Shown here piece after piece: positions 55,204 through 63,477 of a DNA stretch of 64,000 bases. Source of the stretch: JAFAXD01 sp051985675. Its GTDB lineage: Bacteria; Pseudomonadota; Alphaproteobacteria; Rhizobiales; Xanthobacteraceae. The notes under the pieces are model-generated. The model saw nothing but the letters and a program-made list of their open reading frames with translations. It was not told the DNA's origin and made no database searches. Position numbers and translations under genes: made by a program. The first letter of the stretch is position 1. Every line of letters starts with the position of its first letter. Where the stretch lies: NCBI GenBank assembly GCA_051985675.1, contig JBPYFJ010000044.1, forward strand, positions 1 to 64,000, in the 5' to 3' direction.

Positions 55204-56799
55204 ATGGATCTGCATACGGCCGGACATCGTCGCGGTGTCGTCTGCGCGCCGCACAATGGCGCGGTCGAGGCCGGGCGCGCGATCCTGGCCGAGGGTGGCA
55301 ACGCGATCGAAGCGATGGTGGCAATGGCCGCGGCGATCGTCGCGGTTTATCCGCACATGACCCACGTCGGCGGCGACGGCTTCTGGCTTCTGCGCGAGCG
55401 GTCCGGCCGCGTGCGCGCCCTGATGGCGAACGGTCCCGCGGGCGCGAACGCGACGATCGCGCTCTACCGGGAGCACGGCTTTGACGAGATCCCTCCGCGC
55501 GGGCCGCTCGCCACGCTCACCGTGCCGGGCGCCGTCGCGGGCTGGATGCTTGCGCTCGAGGCTGCGCGGGCTTTGGGTGGCAACCTGCCGCTCGAGCTTC
55601 TGCTCTCCGCCGCGATCAAGCTCGCGCGCGACGGCTCCCCGGTGAGCCGCAGTCAGGCGAGTCTCACTGCGGAGAAGTTTTCCGAGCTCAAGGACGTGCC
55701 CGGCTTCGCCGCAGTGTTCCTGGCCGACGGCAAGGCCCTGGAAGCGGGCGCACCACAGCGCCAGCCTGCGCTCGCCGCAACCCTCGACCACCTCGCCCAC
55801 GCCGGGCTTGCGGATTTCTATCGCGGCGACGTCGGACGCGAGATCGCAGCCGATCTGGCGCGCCTCGGCAGCCCGATCACGCGCGCCGACCTCGCGGCCT
55901 TTCGGGCAAGCGTCGCAGAGCCGCTGCAGGTCGCGATCGCGGCCGGCACGCTTTACAACACGCCGCTGCCCACCCAGGGGCTCGCCTCGCTGATCGTCCT
56001 CGCGCTGTTCGACCGCCTGCGGGTGACGGACGCCGAGAGTTTCGACCATATCCACGGCCTGATCGAAGCAACGAAGCGCGCGTTTATCGTGCGCGACCGC
56101 GTCATCACCGACCCGGCGCGCCTGCCCCACCCGGTCGAGCGCTATCTCGACGCGAAATTTCTCGATGCGGAGGGGCAGAAGATCGATCGCCGCAAGGCTG
56201 CGCGCTGGCCGGCGCCCTACGGCGAGGGCGACACCATCTGGATGGGCGCGGCCGACGCGAGCGGGCTCGTCGTCTCCTACATTCAGTCGCTCTATTGGGA
56301 GTTCGGCTCCGGCTGCGTGCTGCCGGCGACCGGTGTGCTGCTGCAGAACCGCGGCGCGAGCTTCTCTCTCGACCCGAAAGCGCTGAACGCGCTCGCGCCG
56401 GGCCGGTTTCCGTTCCACACCCTCAACCCGGCGCTCGCGACCCTCAAGGACGGCCGCGTCATTGCCTACGGCACCATGGGCGGCGACGGCCAACCGCAGA
56501 CGCAGGCCGCGGTCTTCACGCGCCACGTCACGTTCGGCGCGCCGCTTGACCGTACAATCGACGCGCCGCGCTGGGTGCTCGGCCGCACCTGGGCCACCTT
56601 GCACACCAACGTGCGGATGGAGTCACGCTTTGACGGCAACCTGATCGATCGGCTGATGTCGGCCGGCCACGACGTCGAAGTGCTGGAGGCGCCCTACTCC
56701 GACCTCATGGGCCACGCCGGCGCGGCGGTGCGGCACGCCGATGGCACGATGGAAGCCGCGCATGATCCGCGCGCGGATGGCGGCGCTGCCGGGGTGTAA
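55204..56799 (+). CDS. Gamma-glutamyltransferase family protein
   Basis: This 531-residue Ntn-hydrolase precursor should cut itself before Thr344 (in GEGDTIWMGAAD) into large and small subunits. Typical GGTs have a TTH triad at the new N-terminus; this one has TIW, as in the family branch related to glutaryl-7-ACA acylases and GgtB-like proteins. GGDGFWLL near 55, TVPGAVAGW near 100, PLPTQGLASLIVL and MGGDGQPQTQAAVF are conserved. There is no signal peptide, unlike secreted GGT, so a cytoplasmic amidohydrolase role is plausible. It converges on the membrane-fusion gene with 10 bases between stops. Confidence 0.88.
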   Translation: MDLHTAGHRRGVVCAPHNGAVEAGRAILAEGGNAIEAMVAMAAAIVAVYPHMTHVGGDGFWLLRERSGRVRALMANGPAGANATIALYREHGFDEIPPRGPLATLTVPGAVAGWMLALEAARALGGNLPLELLLSAAIKLARDGSPVSRSQASLTAEKFSELKDVPGFAAVFLADGKALEAGAPQRQPALAATLDHLAHAGLADFYRGDVGREIAADLARLGSPITRADLAAFRASVAEPLQVAIAAGTLYNTPLPTQGLASLIVLALFDRLRVTDAESFDHIHGLIEATKRAFIVRDRVITDPARLPHPVERYLDAKFLDAEGQKIDRRKAARWPAPYGEGDTIWMGAADASGLVVSYIQSLYWEFGSGCVLPATGVLLQNRGASFSLDPKALNALAPGRFPFHTLNPALATLKDGRVIAYGTMGGDGQPQTQAAVFTRHVTFGAPLDRTIDAPRWVLGRTWATLHTNVRMESRFDGNLIDRLMSAGHDVEVLEAPYSDLMGHAGAAVRHADGTMEAAHDPRADGGAAGV

Positions 56800-56809
56800 C
56801 CCCGCAGGC

Positions 56810-57868
56810 TCAACTGCGCGATATCAGCTGCCGGGACTTGTCCCATAGATCCGCGATCCACTGCCGGGCGATGTTCGGTGAGCGCAGCTGAACCTTGGTG
56901 AAGAGTGGAGGCGGCACGACGTCGGGCGCGAAGTCGACCCTGATCACCTGCTGGCGTTCCACTGGAATAAACGAGCGCTGAAATTCGCGTGGCAGCGCGG
57001 CGGCGAACGGCTCCACGCGGGTAATGGTACCGCGCATGGTGCGCAATCCGGTCGAGATCTCGACCGGATCACCCACCGTCACCGTGTAGAGGCCGCCGGT
57101 CGGCAGGTAGGCGAGCACATAGTGGGGAGAGCCGGAGACCTCGAGCAACGGCTCGCCCGCGCGCACCACGGCGCCCCTGTCGGCGGAAAGCCGGCTCACG
57201 ATGCCGTTGATCAAAACGCGCAGGCGCCCGTCGTCGTAGTTGCGGCGAAGGTCGCTGAGGGCGGATTCGGCCTCAGCCAAAACGCTGTTGAGGATTCGGA
57301 TTTCCTCGTCGACGGTGCGCTTTTCCGCTTTCAGCGTTTCAAGATCCTGGCGGCTGCGAAATTCGGTTTCGATCGCCGCAGTGCGCTTGTCGAGCGATTG
57401 GTAGCCCTGTTGCACCAGCTTCTCGAATTCCTTGCGCGTGTCTACAGCCACCTTGCTGCGGTCCTCAGCCAGGGCCAGCAGCGCGTCAATTGTCTGGTTA
57501 CGGATGCGCAATTCGCTCAATCGCACCTGCCGCCCGGCGATGTCGGCGCTGAGCCGGGCAATCGTTTCGAGAACCTCCTGCGAACTGACAATCGCCGCGA
57601 CTTGACCAGCCTCGACACGCTCGCCGGCGCGTACGAGAACATCGCGTACCGTCACCGGGAACTCGGCAGCGACGACCGATGGCTCGCCGACCACCAGCCC
57701 ATCGCTGCGCAGATAGAACATGTCACCGAAGAAGAAATTTGCCAGCCACGCGGCGAGGGCGAGAACACAAATAATGTAGACCCAGCGGATCACCGCGAGC
57801 CGGCGCGTTCGCGGTTCCGCCGGGCGGGTAAACGACACGCGTCGCTGCTTGAGGGACCGCATTAGCAT
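56810..57868 (-). CDS. HlyD/Alg44-like membrane-fusion protein of the polysaccharide operon
   Basis: This 352-residue protein has one N-terminal membrane helix (about 27-45) and a large periplasmic part. A short biotinyl-lipoyl-like half (VRDVLVRAGERVEAGQVAAIV), a long coiled-coil hairpin (about 95-230), the second half (GIVSRLSADRGAVVRAGEPLLEV) and a beta-barrel follow in order. Proteins of this shape work as adaptors in polysaccharide export, like Alg44 and its relatives. ATG 57868 overlaps the TGA of the glycosyltransferase gene (TGATG), showing translational coupling. It has no PilZ domain, unlike Alg44 itself. It is the last of three genes. Confidence 0.85.
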   Translation of the reverse strand: MLMRSLKQRRVSFTRPAEPRTRRLAVIRWVYIICVLALAAWLANFFFGDMFYLRSDGLVVGEPSVVAAEFPVTVRDVLVRAGERVEAGQVAAIVSSQEVLETIARLSADIAGRQVRLSELRIRNQTIDALLALAEDRSKVAVDTRKEFEKLVQQGYQSLDKRTAAIETEFRSRQDLETLKAEKRTVDEEIRILNSVLAEAESALSDLRRNYDDGRLRVLINGIVSRLSADRGAVVRAGEPLLEVSGSPHYVLAYLPTGGLYTVTVGDPVEISTGLRTMRGTITRVEPFAAALPREFQRSFIPVERQQVIRVDFAPDVVPPPLFTKVQLRSPNIARQWIADLWDKSRQLISRS

Positions 57869-59130
57869 CACACCATCTCCACTTGGCGCATAACGTGGGA
57901 CGGCACGTACAAGTCCCGGTACGAGCTGCGGAAGATCAATTCCTGTACGATAGCAACGAAGCGAATCGGCCGGGTCAGAATGATCTGCAGGACTGTGTAG
58001 AGCGGAAGATAGATGACGAGGCGGAACGGCACCTGCAGCCCGACCGCCGCGGCGGCGAAGAACGCAACCAGGTTGAGCGCTGCATAGCCGAGCAACGTTG
58101 CGCCGACGATGGTCGCGGCAAAATCGCCGAAGTAGTAGTAGAGCCATACCAGGTAGGCGGGAAAGGCCAGCGCCAACAGCACCTGGAAGATCAGCACGTC
58201 AACAACCGAAAACATGTTGAGCAGGCGGAATGTGCTTGGACGCGGGTTTAACGCGCCGCGGAACTTGCGCATCCAGATCGTAATCAGCCCGCGATCCCAG
58301 CGCAGCCGCTGGGCGATGAATGACCCGACGGTCTCCGGCACGAGGGTCAGGGCATTTGCTTCCACCGCGAAACGAATGGTCCAGCCAGCGCGCCGCAGTT
58401 TCATAGTGAGATCGGCATCCTCTCCGACCTCCACGTCCTGCCGGCCGACCTGCTCGATCGCCGCACGGCGAAAGGCCCCGAACGCTCCGGACACGATCGG
58501 CAGGATGCCCAGCGCGTCCAAGATGCGCCGCCCGAGCGAGAATCCAATTGCATATTCGATCGCCTGAACCCGCGTCATCAGGCTGGCGGACTCATTGCGG
58601 ACGCCGAGATTGCCGCTGACGGCGCCGACAGTCGGGTCGGCGAAGTAGGCAAGCATCTCGGCGAAGGCATCGCGGTCGAAGGAAGTGTCGATATCCGCGA
58701 TGATGACAATGTCTTCGCGACACACGGACAGCCCAAGATTGACGCCGGCGCTCTTGCCGCTCCGGTGCTCGAGTCGCAGCAACGTGTCGATCTTGCCCTC
58801 GTGTTTGAGCTCGCGCGCGACGTCCATCATCCGGTCCGTGGAGCCGTCGTCGACCACGACGACCTGCATGACGCCGCCCTCAGCGACTAGCGTCTGTTCG
58901 GCCAGCGCCTCGACGCAGCTACGTAGCGGCCGCTGCTCGTTATGACCGACGAGTACGACGCTCACGCGCAAATTTCCGGCGGCTGCACGGACGGGGCGCC
59001 ACCACAATGCCACGGCGCTCGCCACCAGTGCGCCGATCACGTAGCGGGGAATCTCGAGCAGCGTTGTGTACCAGAACAACAGAATCAAGCTCTTGGCGTC
59101 GAGCGATCGAAGAAAGGACAGCGCGTTCAT
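57868..59130 (-). CDS. Processive family 2 glycosyltransferase (polysaccharide synthase)
   Basis: This 420-residue inner-membrane synthase has two N-terminal helices, a GT-A catalytic domain (about 55-285) and about four C-terminal helices. The processive D,D,D,QxxRW signature is complete: D94-D95 (DDGST), D146-x-D148, E237-D238-x-D240 (GEDAD, with D238 the likely base) and QRLRW at 274-278. It would polymerise a nucleotide sugar, perhaps UDP-glucose made by GalU, and push the chain through the membrane. It has no C-terminal PilZ domain, so control must come from elsewhere. It lies six bases after the TackOD1-like gene. Confidence 0.9.
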   Translation of the reverse strand: MNALSFLRSLDAKSLILLFWYTTLLEIPRYVIGALVASAVALWWRPVRAAAGNLRVSVVLVGHNEQRPLRSCVEALAEQTLVAEGGVMQVVVVDDGSTDRMMDVARELKHEGKIDTLLRLEHRSGKSAGVNLGLSVCREDIVIIADIDTSFDRDAFAEMLAYFADPTVGAVSGNLGVRNESASLMTRVQAIEYAIGFSLGRRILDALGILPIVSGAFGAFRRAAIEQVGRQDVEVGEDADLTMKLRRAGWTIRFAVEANALTLVPETVGSFIAQRLRWDRGLITIWMRKFRGALNPRPSTFRLLNMFSVVDVLIFQVLLALAFPAYLVWLYYYFGDFAATIVGATLLGYAALNLVAFFAAAAVGLQVPFRLVIYLPLYTVLQIILTRPIRFVAIVQELIFRSSYRDLYVPSHVMRQVEMV

Positions 59131-59136
59131 GACCGC

Positions 59137-60486
59137 TCAGCTCTCCGCTAGCATATCGATGATCGCATCGCCCTCGGCGACCTCGGCATCGATATCGAAC
59201 GGGACAGTCGTGCAATTTCGAACCGTCGCGCGTACGCGTTCGATAACCGGAGCCACGCTCGGCGCGGCCGTTTCAGGGAACCCGACAACGATAGAGTTGG
59301 CGCCCACCGTGCTGACAAAATCGCCCGTACGCAAGCCTTCGACGATTGCGTCAACCGCTTTTCGGAACACGATATCCGTTTCGACCGATCCAATCTGACG
59401 ACGGAGCGTTTCGATGTTCAAGTTGAAACGTGCGACCGCGAACGGACGCGAGTAGCGTTGCGCCACGCGCACGACCGCCGTCGCAAGCAGTCGGAATTCC
59501 TGCGGCGAAACCGCACGTGGGCGGCCCTGGATCAAGGGTGCGATGTCGAAGCGCGGGAGGTGGCCCTGGCGCAAGGCCAGCATCCCCTCTTCAGTGAGAT
59601 CGTAATGGTACCAGTCGATCGACGCCGCGTCGGCGCTCGGCGTCACCGCGAAGCAGTCGAGACAGGCAAATCGCACCAGCGGCTCGCTGTTCGTCGCCTT
59701 GCAGCTGCGACACACCAGGACTATCCCCGGTTTGTCGTAGTCGACGCCCAGGTGGCGCAGTTCGCGATTGCATTTCGGGCAGACTAGAAGGCGGCCCTGC
59801 ATGAAACGCGATTCTGCGTCCTGCCAGCCGCAGCGGAAATGATGGATCAGCGTTTGTTCCAGAACGTCGGCGCTGCCGCATTGCGGGCAGGCCTCGTAGG
59901 TGTTGAGCCGGGCGGAACCGCATTTGCCGCACAGATGGGTGCGGGTGAAATGGCGTCGCTGCATCAGATCGAAGTGAGCGAGCAACTCGAGTTGCCGGCG
60001 TGCGGCAGCCGTGCTGCCGAGCAGAGGATATTCAACGATGGTTTTGGAATCCGGAGCAAAGCGCGCTTCGATTGGCGTATCGCGCGAGTACGCAAGGCGC
60101 AGTATCGTCAGCTCTGCGCGTTCCGCCTGGAGCGCCCGGAACGGAAGCTCGCTTAGGCGGCGCTCGATAGGAGCGAAGTGGCGACTGACCTCGGCGAGGT
60201 TGGACTGATCCAAGCGCTCGCCGACAAAGTCGCGCCGCAGCCCGCGATTGTTGCCGAAGTCGGCAATCGGCACCGCCGGATCGCGAGCCTGGTCGAGGGC
60301 GTTTTCAAGGTCGGCTGGATCGATACGGCTTGTGAGAAGGATCGCGGCATAAGGCAGATCAGCCCGCGCCACCCGCATTGCGCCCGGCACCGCGTCTCCA
60401 CCCTCTCCGAGGATGAGAAAAGGTGTCCGCTCTCCCAATGCCGCCGGAGCGGATGTAGAAGCGATATCTGAACCGCGTGTGTCCAT
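59137..60486 (-). CDS. TackOD1-like multi-zinc-ribbon regulator with degenerate GGDEF-like end
   Basis: This 449-residue protein has three parts. Residues 20-75 resemble a pseudo-receiver (PFLILGEGGDAVPG then AAILLTSRIDPADL) with no phospho-Asp motif. Residues about 185-300 hold at least three zinc-ribbon knuckles: CGKC, CPQC, HHFRC, CPKC, CRSC and CLDC. The order and the IHHFRCGW and ELRHLGVDYDKPG segments match the TackOD1 output domain as I recall it. Residues about 330-449 follow the GGDEF fold pattern, but the GGDEF loop reads VGANSIVVGF, so no diguanylate cyclase activity is expected. ATG 60486 is chosen over a TTG six codons upstream. It heads the operon with the glycosyltransferase, so I infer a regulatory role in polysaccharide synthesis. 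Confidence 0.72.
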   Translation of the reverse strand: MDTRGSDIASTSAPAALGERTPFLILGEGGDAVPGAMRVARADLPYAAILLTSRIDPADLENALDQARDPAVPIADFGNNRGLRRDFVGERLDQSNLAEVSRHFAPIERRLSELPFRALQAERAELTILRLAYSRDTPIEARFAPDSKTIVEYPLLGSTAAARRQLELLAHFDLMQRRHFTRTHLCGKCGSARLNTYEACPQCGSADVLEQTLIHHFRCGWQDAESRFMQGRLLVCPKCNRELRHLGVDYDKPGIVLVCRSCKATNSEPLVRFACLDCFAVTPSADAASIDWYHYDLTEEGMLALRQGHLPRFDIAPLIQGRPRAVSPQEFRLLATAVVRVAQRYSRPFAVARFNLNIETLRRQIGSVETDIVFRKAVDAIVEGLRTGDFVSTVGANSIVVGFPETAAPSVAPVIERVRATVRNCTTVPFDIDAEVAEGDAIIDMLAES

Positions 60487-60514
60487 GTCTCGACGTTCGG
60501 CCAATAATCATCCC

Positions 60515-60541
60515 ATTGTAGCCTACCCATGACACAGCCAA
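60515..60541 (-). promoter_or_regulatory. Candidate promoter of the polysaccharide operon
   Basis: On the minus strand TACAAT (60515-60520) is a good -10 box. TTGGCT (60536-60541) is a partial -35 at only 15 bases. The start would be about 22 bases before ATG 60486. The short spacer suggests a weak or activator-dependent promoter. Confidence 0.35.
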
Positions 60542-60668
60542 CAGACTTGATTCTCCTACCAACAGGGTCGGGTAGCCCGTCGAACTTTTGATCGATTGCG
60601 GCGACGTATCCAGGTGCTGTTGTCGGCCGGAACGGGTTTTTGCTGATCAAATATCCGATTGTCGCGGA

Positions 60669-60856
60669 CTACCGATAAGCAAAATCCTCCGGCCGCAGCT
60701 CGATCGGCGTGCGATCGGCGGCGCGGTCCCAGGCATCGTGATAGCGGCCAAGCGTGGCGACGTCGGTGACGCCCTTGTGCGCGACCACGCGCTCGAGCGT
60801 CGCAAGCCAGTGCCGATAGTAGGTTTCCCCCGTGCGGGATCGCCGGCCGCGGCCAT
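60669..60856 (-). pseudogene. Truncated second copy of the nitrile hydratase accessory gene
   Basis: On the minus strand this matches the 3' part of the accessory gene at 63070-63477: TGETYYRHWLATLERVVAHKG, VTDVATL and RYHDAWDRAADRTPIELRPEDFA appear in both. The 5' two thirds are missing. A one-base deletion (CCCGTGCGGG here against CCCGTGTCGGG in the intact copy) and a nine-base deletion break it. Homology ends next to the pstS stop codon at 60857. Both copies have the same orientation and flank the pstS-dehydrogenase segment. Confidence 0.82.
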
Positions 60857-61918
60857 CTAATCCTTCAGCTCTGTCAGCGTCCGCTTGCCGAGCCCGATCA
60901 CATCCGCCGGCAGCGAGAGGTAGCCGAGCTCCGCTGCTGAATCCTGCGCCTGTTGCGATAGTCCCCACTCCACGAAATCGCGCAGCGCGACGGCCTTGGA
61001 GCGGTCGAGATAGTGCGGATAGAGCAGCATCCAGCTGTAGGACGGGATCGGATAGGCGCCCGCCGTCGCCGGGTCGGCGACCGAGGAGTCGAGCTGGCGC
61101 ACCTGGGCGACGCGCCCCGACAGCGCGAGGTCGCCACTGGTGGCCGTCGGCGACACGAACCGGCCGGCCCGGTTCTGCAGCGCGGCCGTTTTGAGCCCGA
61201 ACCGCCGCGCGTACCAGAACTCGATGTAGCCGATCGCGCCGTCAGTCGCCTGCACCTTCGCGGCCACGCCTTCGTTGCCGGGCGCGAGCATCGTACCCTT
61301 CGGCCAGTCGATCAGCTTGCCGACGCCCATGCCCTTGACGCGCCAGGACGGCCCCATGGCGTCGAGATGGCGGGTGAATGCCGCCGTCGTGCCGCTGGCG
61401 TCCTGGCGCGCAACGAGGACAATGTCGTTATGCGGAAACGCGACGCCCGGGTTCGCGGCCGTAACGCGCGGGTCGTCCCATTGCCGGATTAAGCCGGCGA
61501 AGATGTCGAGATAGACATCGCGCGGGAACCGGACTTCGCCCGCCACGCCCGGAATGTTGTAGGCAAGCACAACCATGCCGGCGGTCACCGGCACCATGAT
61601 CGCGCCGCCGGCCTTGGCGGTCTCGCTGTCGCTCAGGATCTCGTCGCTGCCGGCGAAATCGACCGCATCGGTCAGAAAGCGCGCAATCCCTTCTCCGCTC
61701 CCAACGACGTCGTATGAGATCGACACCTGCGGATGCGCCGCCGCGTAGTCGTGGATCCAGCGCTGATAGAGCGGCGCCGAAAACGTCGACCCGGCCCCGC
61801 GCAACGAAACCGAACCCGGCGACGCCGCGTCCTGCGCAATGCTCGGTGTGGCGAACCCGATCAAGGCTGCGACTACGGCCGCGGGCAGGGCCGCACAGGA
61901 ATTGGCCGGCGTGGTCAT
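60857..61918 (-). CDS. pstS: PstS-type phosphate-binding protein, orphan
   Basis: This 353-residue exported protein has a signal peptide (to ATPSIA-QD) and the PstS fold: GAGSTFSAPLYQRW near 43, DFAGSDEILSD, a GTTAAFT phosphate-loop segment (QDASGTTAAFTRHL) and PSYSWMLLYP. It should bind phosphate, or another oxyanion, in the periplasm. No pstC, pstA, pstB or phoU gene lies within the window. The gene is wedged between a truncated accessory-gene copy and a divergent dehydrogenase. Confidence 0.9.
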   Translation of the reverse strand: MTTPANSCAALPAAVVAALIGFATPSIAQDAASPGSVSLRGAGSTFSAPLYQRWIHDYAAAHPQVSISYDVVGSGEGIARFLTDAVDFAGSDEILSDSETAKAGGAIMVPVTAGMVVLAYNIPGVAGEVRFPRDVYLDIFAGLIRQWDDPRVTAANPGVAFPHNDIVLVARQDASGTTAAFTRHLDAMGPSWRVKGMGVGKLIDWPKGTMLAPGNEGVAAKVQATDGAIGYIEFWYARRFGLKTAALQNRAGRFVSPTATSGDLALSGRVAQVRQLDSSVADPATAGAYPIPSYSWMLLYPHYLDRSKAVALRDFVEWGLSQQAQDSAAELGYLSLPADVIGLGKRTLTELKD

Positions 61919-62182
61919 CGGCTAGCCTCCCGGTGCCGATTTTGTCGAATTTGCCGGAGGCTACCACAGGCCTACGCGCTGTCGATCCTCACGTCCGCAG
62001 GCACATCCTGCAAACTGCGGCGTCGGCTACCGTCAGCCGCCAGCCCCGGTTCGGCCCAGTCGGTGATATGCTTCCGGCTCCGCAGCAGGCCTCCATCCAT
62101 GGTTTTTCGCGCGTTCGGACTCTTAATTCGCGTCGTGCGCAATCGCGGTGAGCCGTCCGCGGGTTGCGGGACATAGCCGCAC

Positions 62183-63073
62183 ATGACTTCGAACCGCCAG
62201 GTTGGCGTCATTGGCCTGGGTCTGCTCGGCAGCGCCATCACAGAGCGACTGATCGCGGCTGGGTTCCCGATCAACGGGTTTGACGTCGATCCGGCCACGC
62301 GGGCGGCGTTCGAGCGGCGCGGCGGCGCGTTTGCGCGCTCGCTCGCCGAGATTGCGACGCGCTGCGATCCGCTGGTCCTTGCCGTCTACAACACCGAGCA
62401 GGTCGAAGCCGTGGTGGAAAGCGGGGTCCTGCCTGCCGTCGGCGCGAGCTCGGGCAAGATCGTGCTCTGTGCCTCGACCTGCGACCCGGATCGTGTCGCG
62501 GCGCTCGCGCAACGCGCCGCAAGTCAGGGTCTGCACCTCCTGGAGACGCCGATCTCGGGAACCAGCGAACAAGTCCGGAAAGGTGAAGGGGTTGGGTTGC
62601 TTGGCGGCGACCCCGAGAAGCTGCAGGAGGTCAGCGGGATCGTCGCAGCGATCACGCCCGCGCATTTTCATGTGGGCGAGGTCGGCAACGGCGGCCGTGC
62701 CAAGCTCGCGATCAATCTCATCCTCGGGCTCAATCGGCTGGCGCTCGCCGAAGGCCTCGTCTTTGCCGAGCGCATCGGGCTTAACGCGGACAGCTTTCTC
62801 GCGGTTGCGCGCAAATCCGCATCCTACTCGCAGGTGATGGACACCAAGGGCGCCAAGATGGTGCACGGTGAGTTCACGCCCGAAGGCCGGATCCGCCAAA
62901 CCCTGAAGGACGTCAAACTGATGCTCGAGCAGGCCCGCGCGCGCGGCCAGCAGCTTCCGCTCGCGACGTTGAACGAGGAGATTCTGGAAGCCTGCGTACG
63001 CCAAGGCGAGGGCGATGACGACAACAGCGCCGTCATTCGCGAGATCCGGCGCCGACGCGATCCCGCGAGCTAG
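62183..63073 (+). CDS. 3-hydroxyisobutyrate dehydrogenase-like NAD(P) oxidoreductase
   Basis: This 296-residue beta-hydroxyacid dehydrogenase has the cofactor motif VGVIGLGLLGSAITERL (7-23), FDVDPATR (NAD/NADP selecting), substrate-binding ETPISGTSEQVRKGE near 120 (family: DAPVSGG), and the catalytic Lys in GNGGRAKLAINLIL near 170. The substrate group (hydroxyisobutyrate, tartronate semialdehyde or similar) cannot be settled. Its final four bases overlap those of the nitrile hydratase accessory gene, which is transcribed towards it. Confidence 0.88.
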   Translation: MTSNRQVGVIGLGLLGSAITERLIAAGFPINGFDVDPATRAAFERRGGAFARSLAEIATRCDPLVLAVYNTEQVEAVVESGVLPAVGASSGKIVLCASTCDPDRVAALAQRAASQGLHLLETPISGTSEQVRKGEGVGLLGGDPEKLQEVSGIVAAITPAHFHVGEVGNGGRAKLAINLILGLNRLALAEGLVFAERIGLNADSFLAVARKSASYSQVMDTKGAKMVHGEFTPEGRIRQTLKDVKLMLEQARARGQQLPLATLNEEILEACVRQGEGDDDNSAVIREIRRRRDPAS

Positions 63074-63477
63074 GAACTTTTGGCCGGCCGACCGGCGAAG
63101 TCCTCCGCCCTCAGCTCAATCGGAGTGCCGTGCGGCGTGCGATCGGCGGCGCGATCCCAGGCGTCGTGATAACGGTCAAGCGTGGCCGCGTCGGTGACAC
63201 CCTTGTGCGCGACCATGCGTTCGAGCGTCGCCAGCCAGTGCCGGTAATAGGTCTCCCCCGTGTCGGGATCGCCGGCCGCCTGCGCGCGCTTGATTTCCTC
63301 GCCCAACGCTTGTGCCCATTCGCTCCAGGTGAACAGGCCGCGCGCCTGCAGCGCCACCGCCATCGCGAACGCTTGCGCTTCCCACGGCTCGCGAAACACC
63401 GGACCCTCGCGGTCGCGCGGAATGCCGCGCACCGCATTGAGGGCGAGCCGGGCCGCCGCCGGCGTGACGGCGGTCAT
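63070..63477 (-). CDS. Nitrile hydratase accessory (activator) protein
   Basis: This 135-residue protein resembles the N-terminal half of the nitrile hydratase beta subunit and the P14K/NhlE-type activators, which help to insert cobalt or iron into the alpha subunit. It carries VFREPWEAQAFAMAVALQARGLFTWSEWA, GDPDTGETYYRHWLATLE and the conserved ADRTPHGTPIEL end. ATG 63477 overlaps the TGA of the upstream beta-subunit gene (ATGA). A truncated second copy lies at 60669-60856. Confidence 0.9.
   Translation of the reverse strand: MTAVTPAAARLALNAVRGIPRDREGPVFREPWEAQAFAMAVALQARGLFTWSEWAQALGEEIKRAQAAGDPDTGETYYRHWLATLERMVAHKGVTDAATLDRYHDAWDRAADRTPHGTPIELRAEDFAGRPAKSS

Noticed and set aside
54637..56604. 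A 655-codon minus-strand open frame across the M3 peptidase and GGT genes
   Set aside because: It spans two confirmed genes on the other strand and shows only shadow composition.
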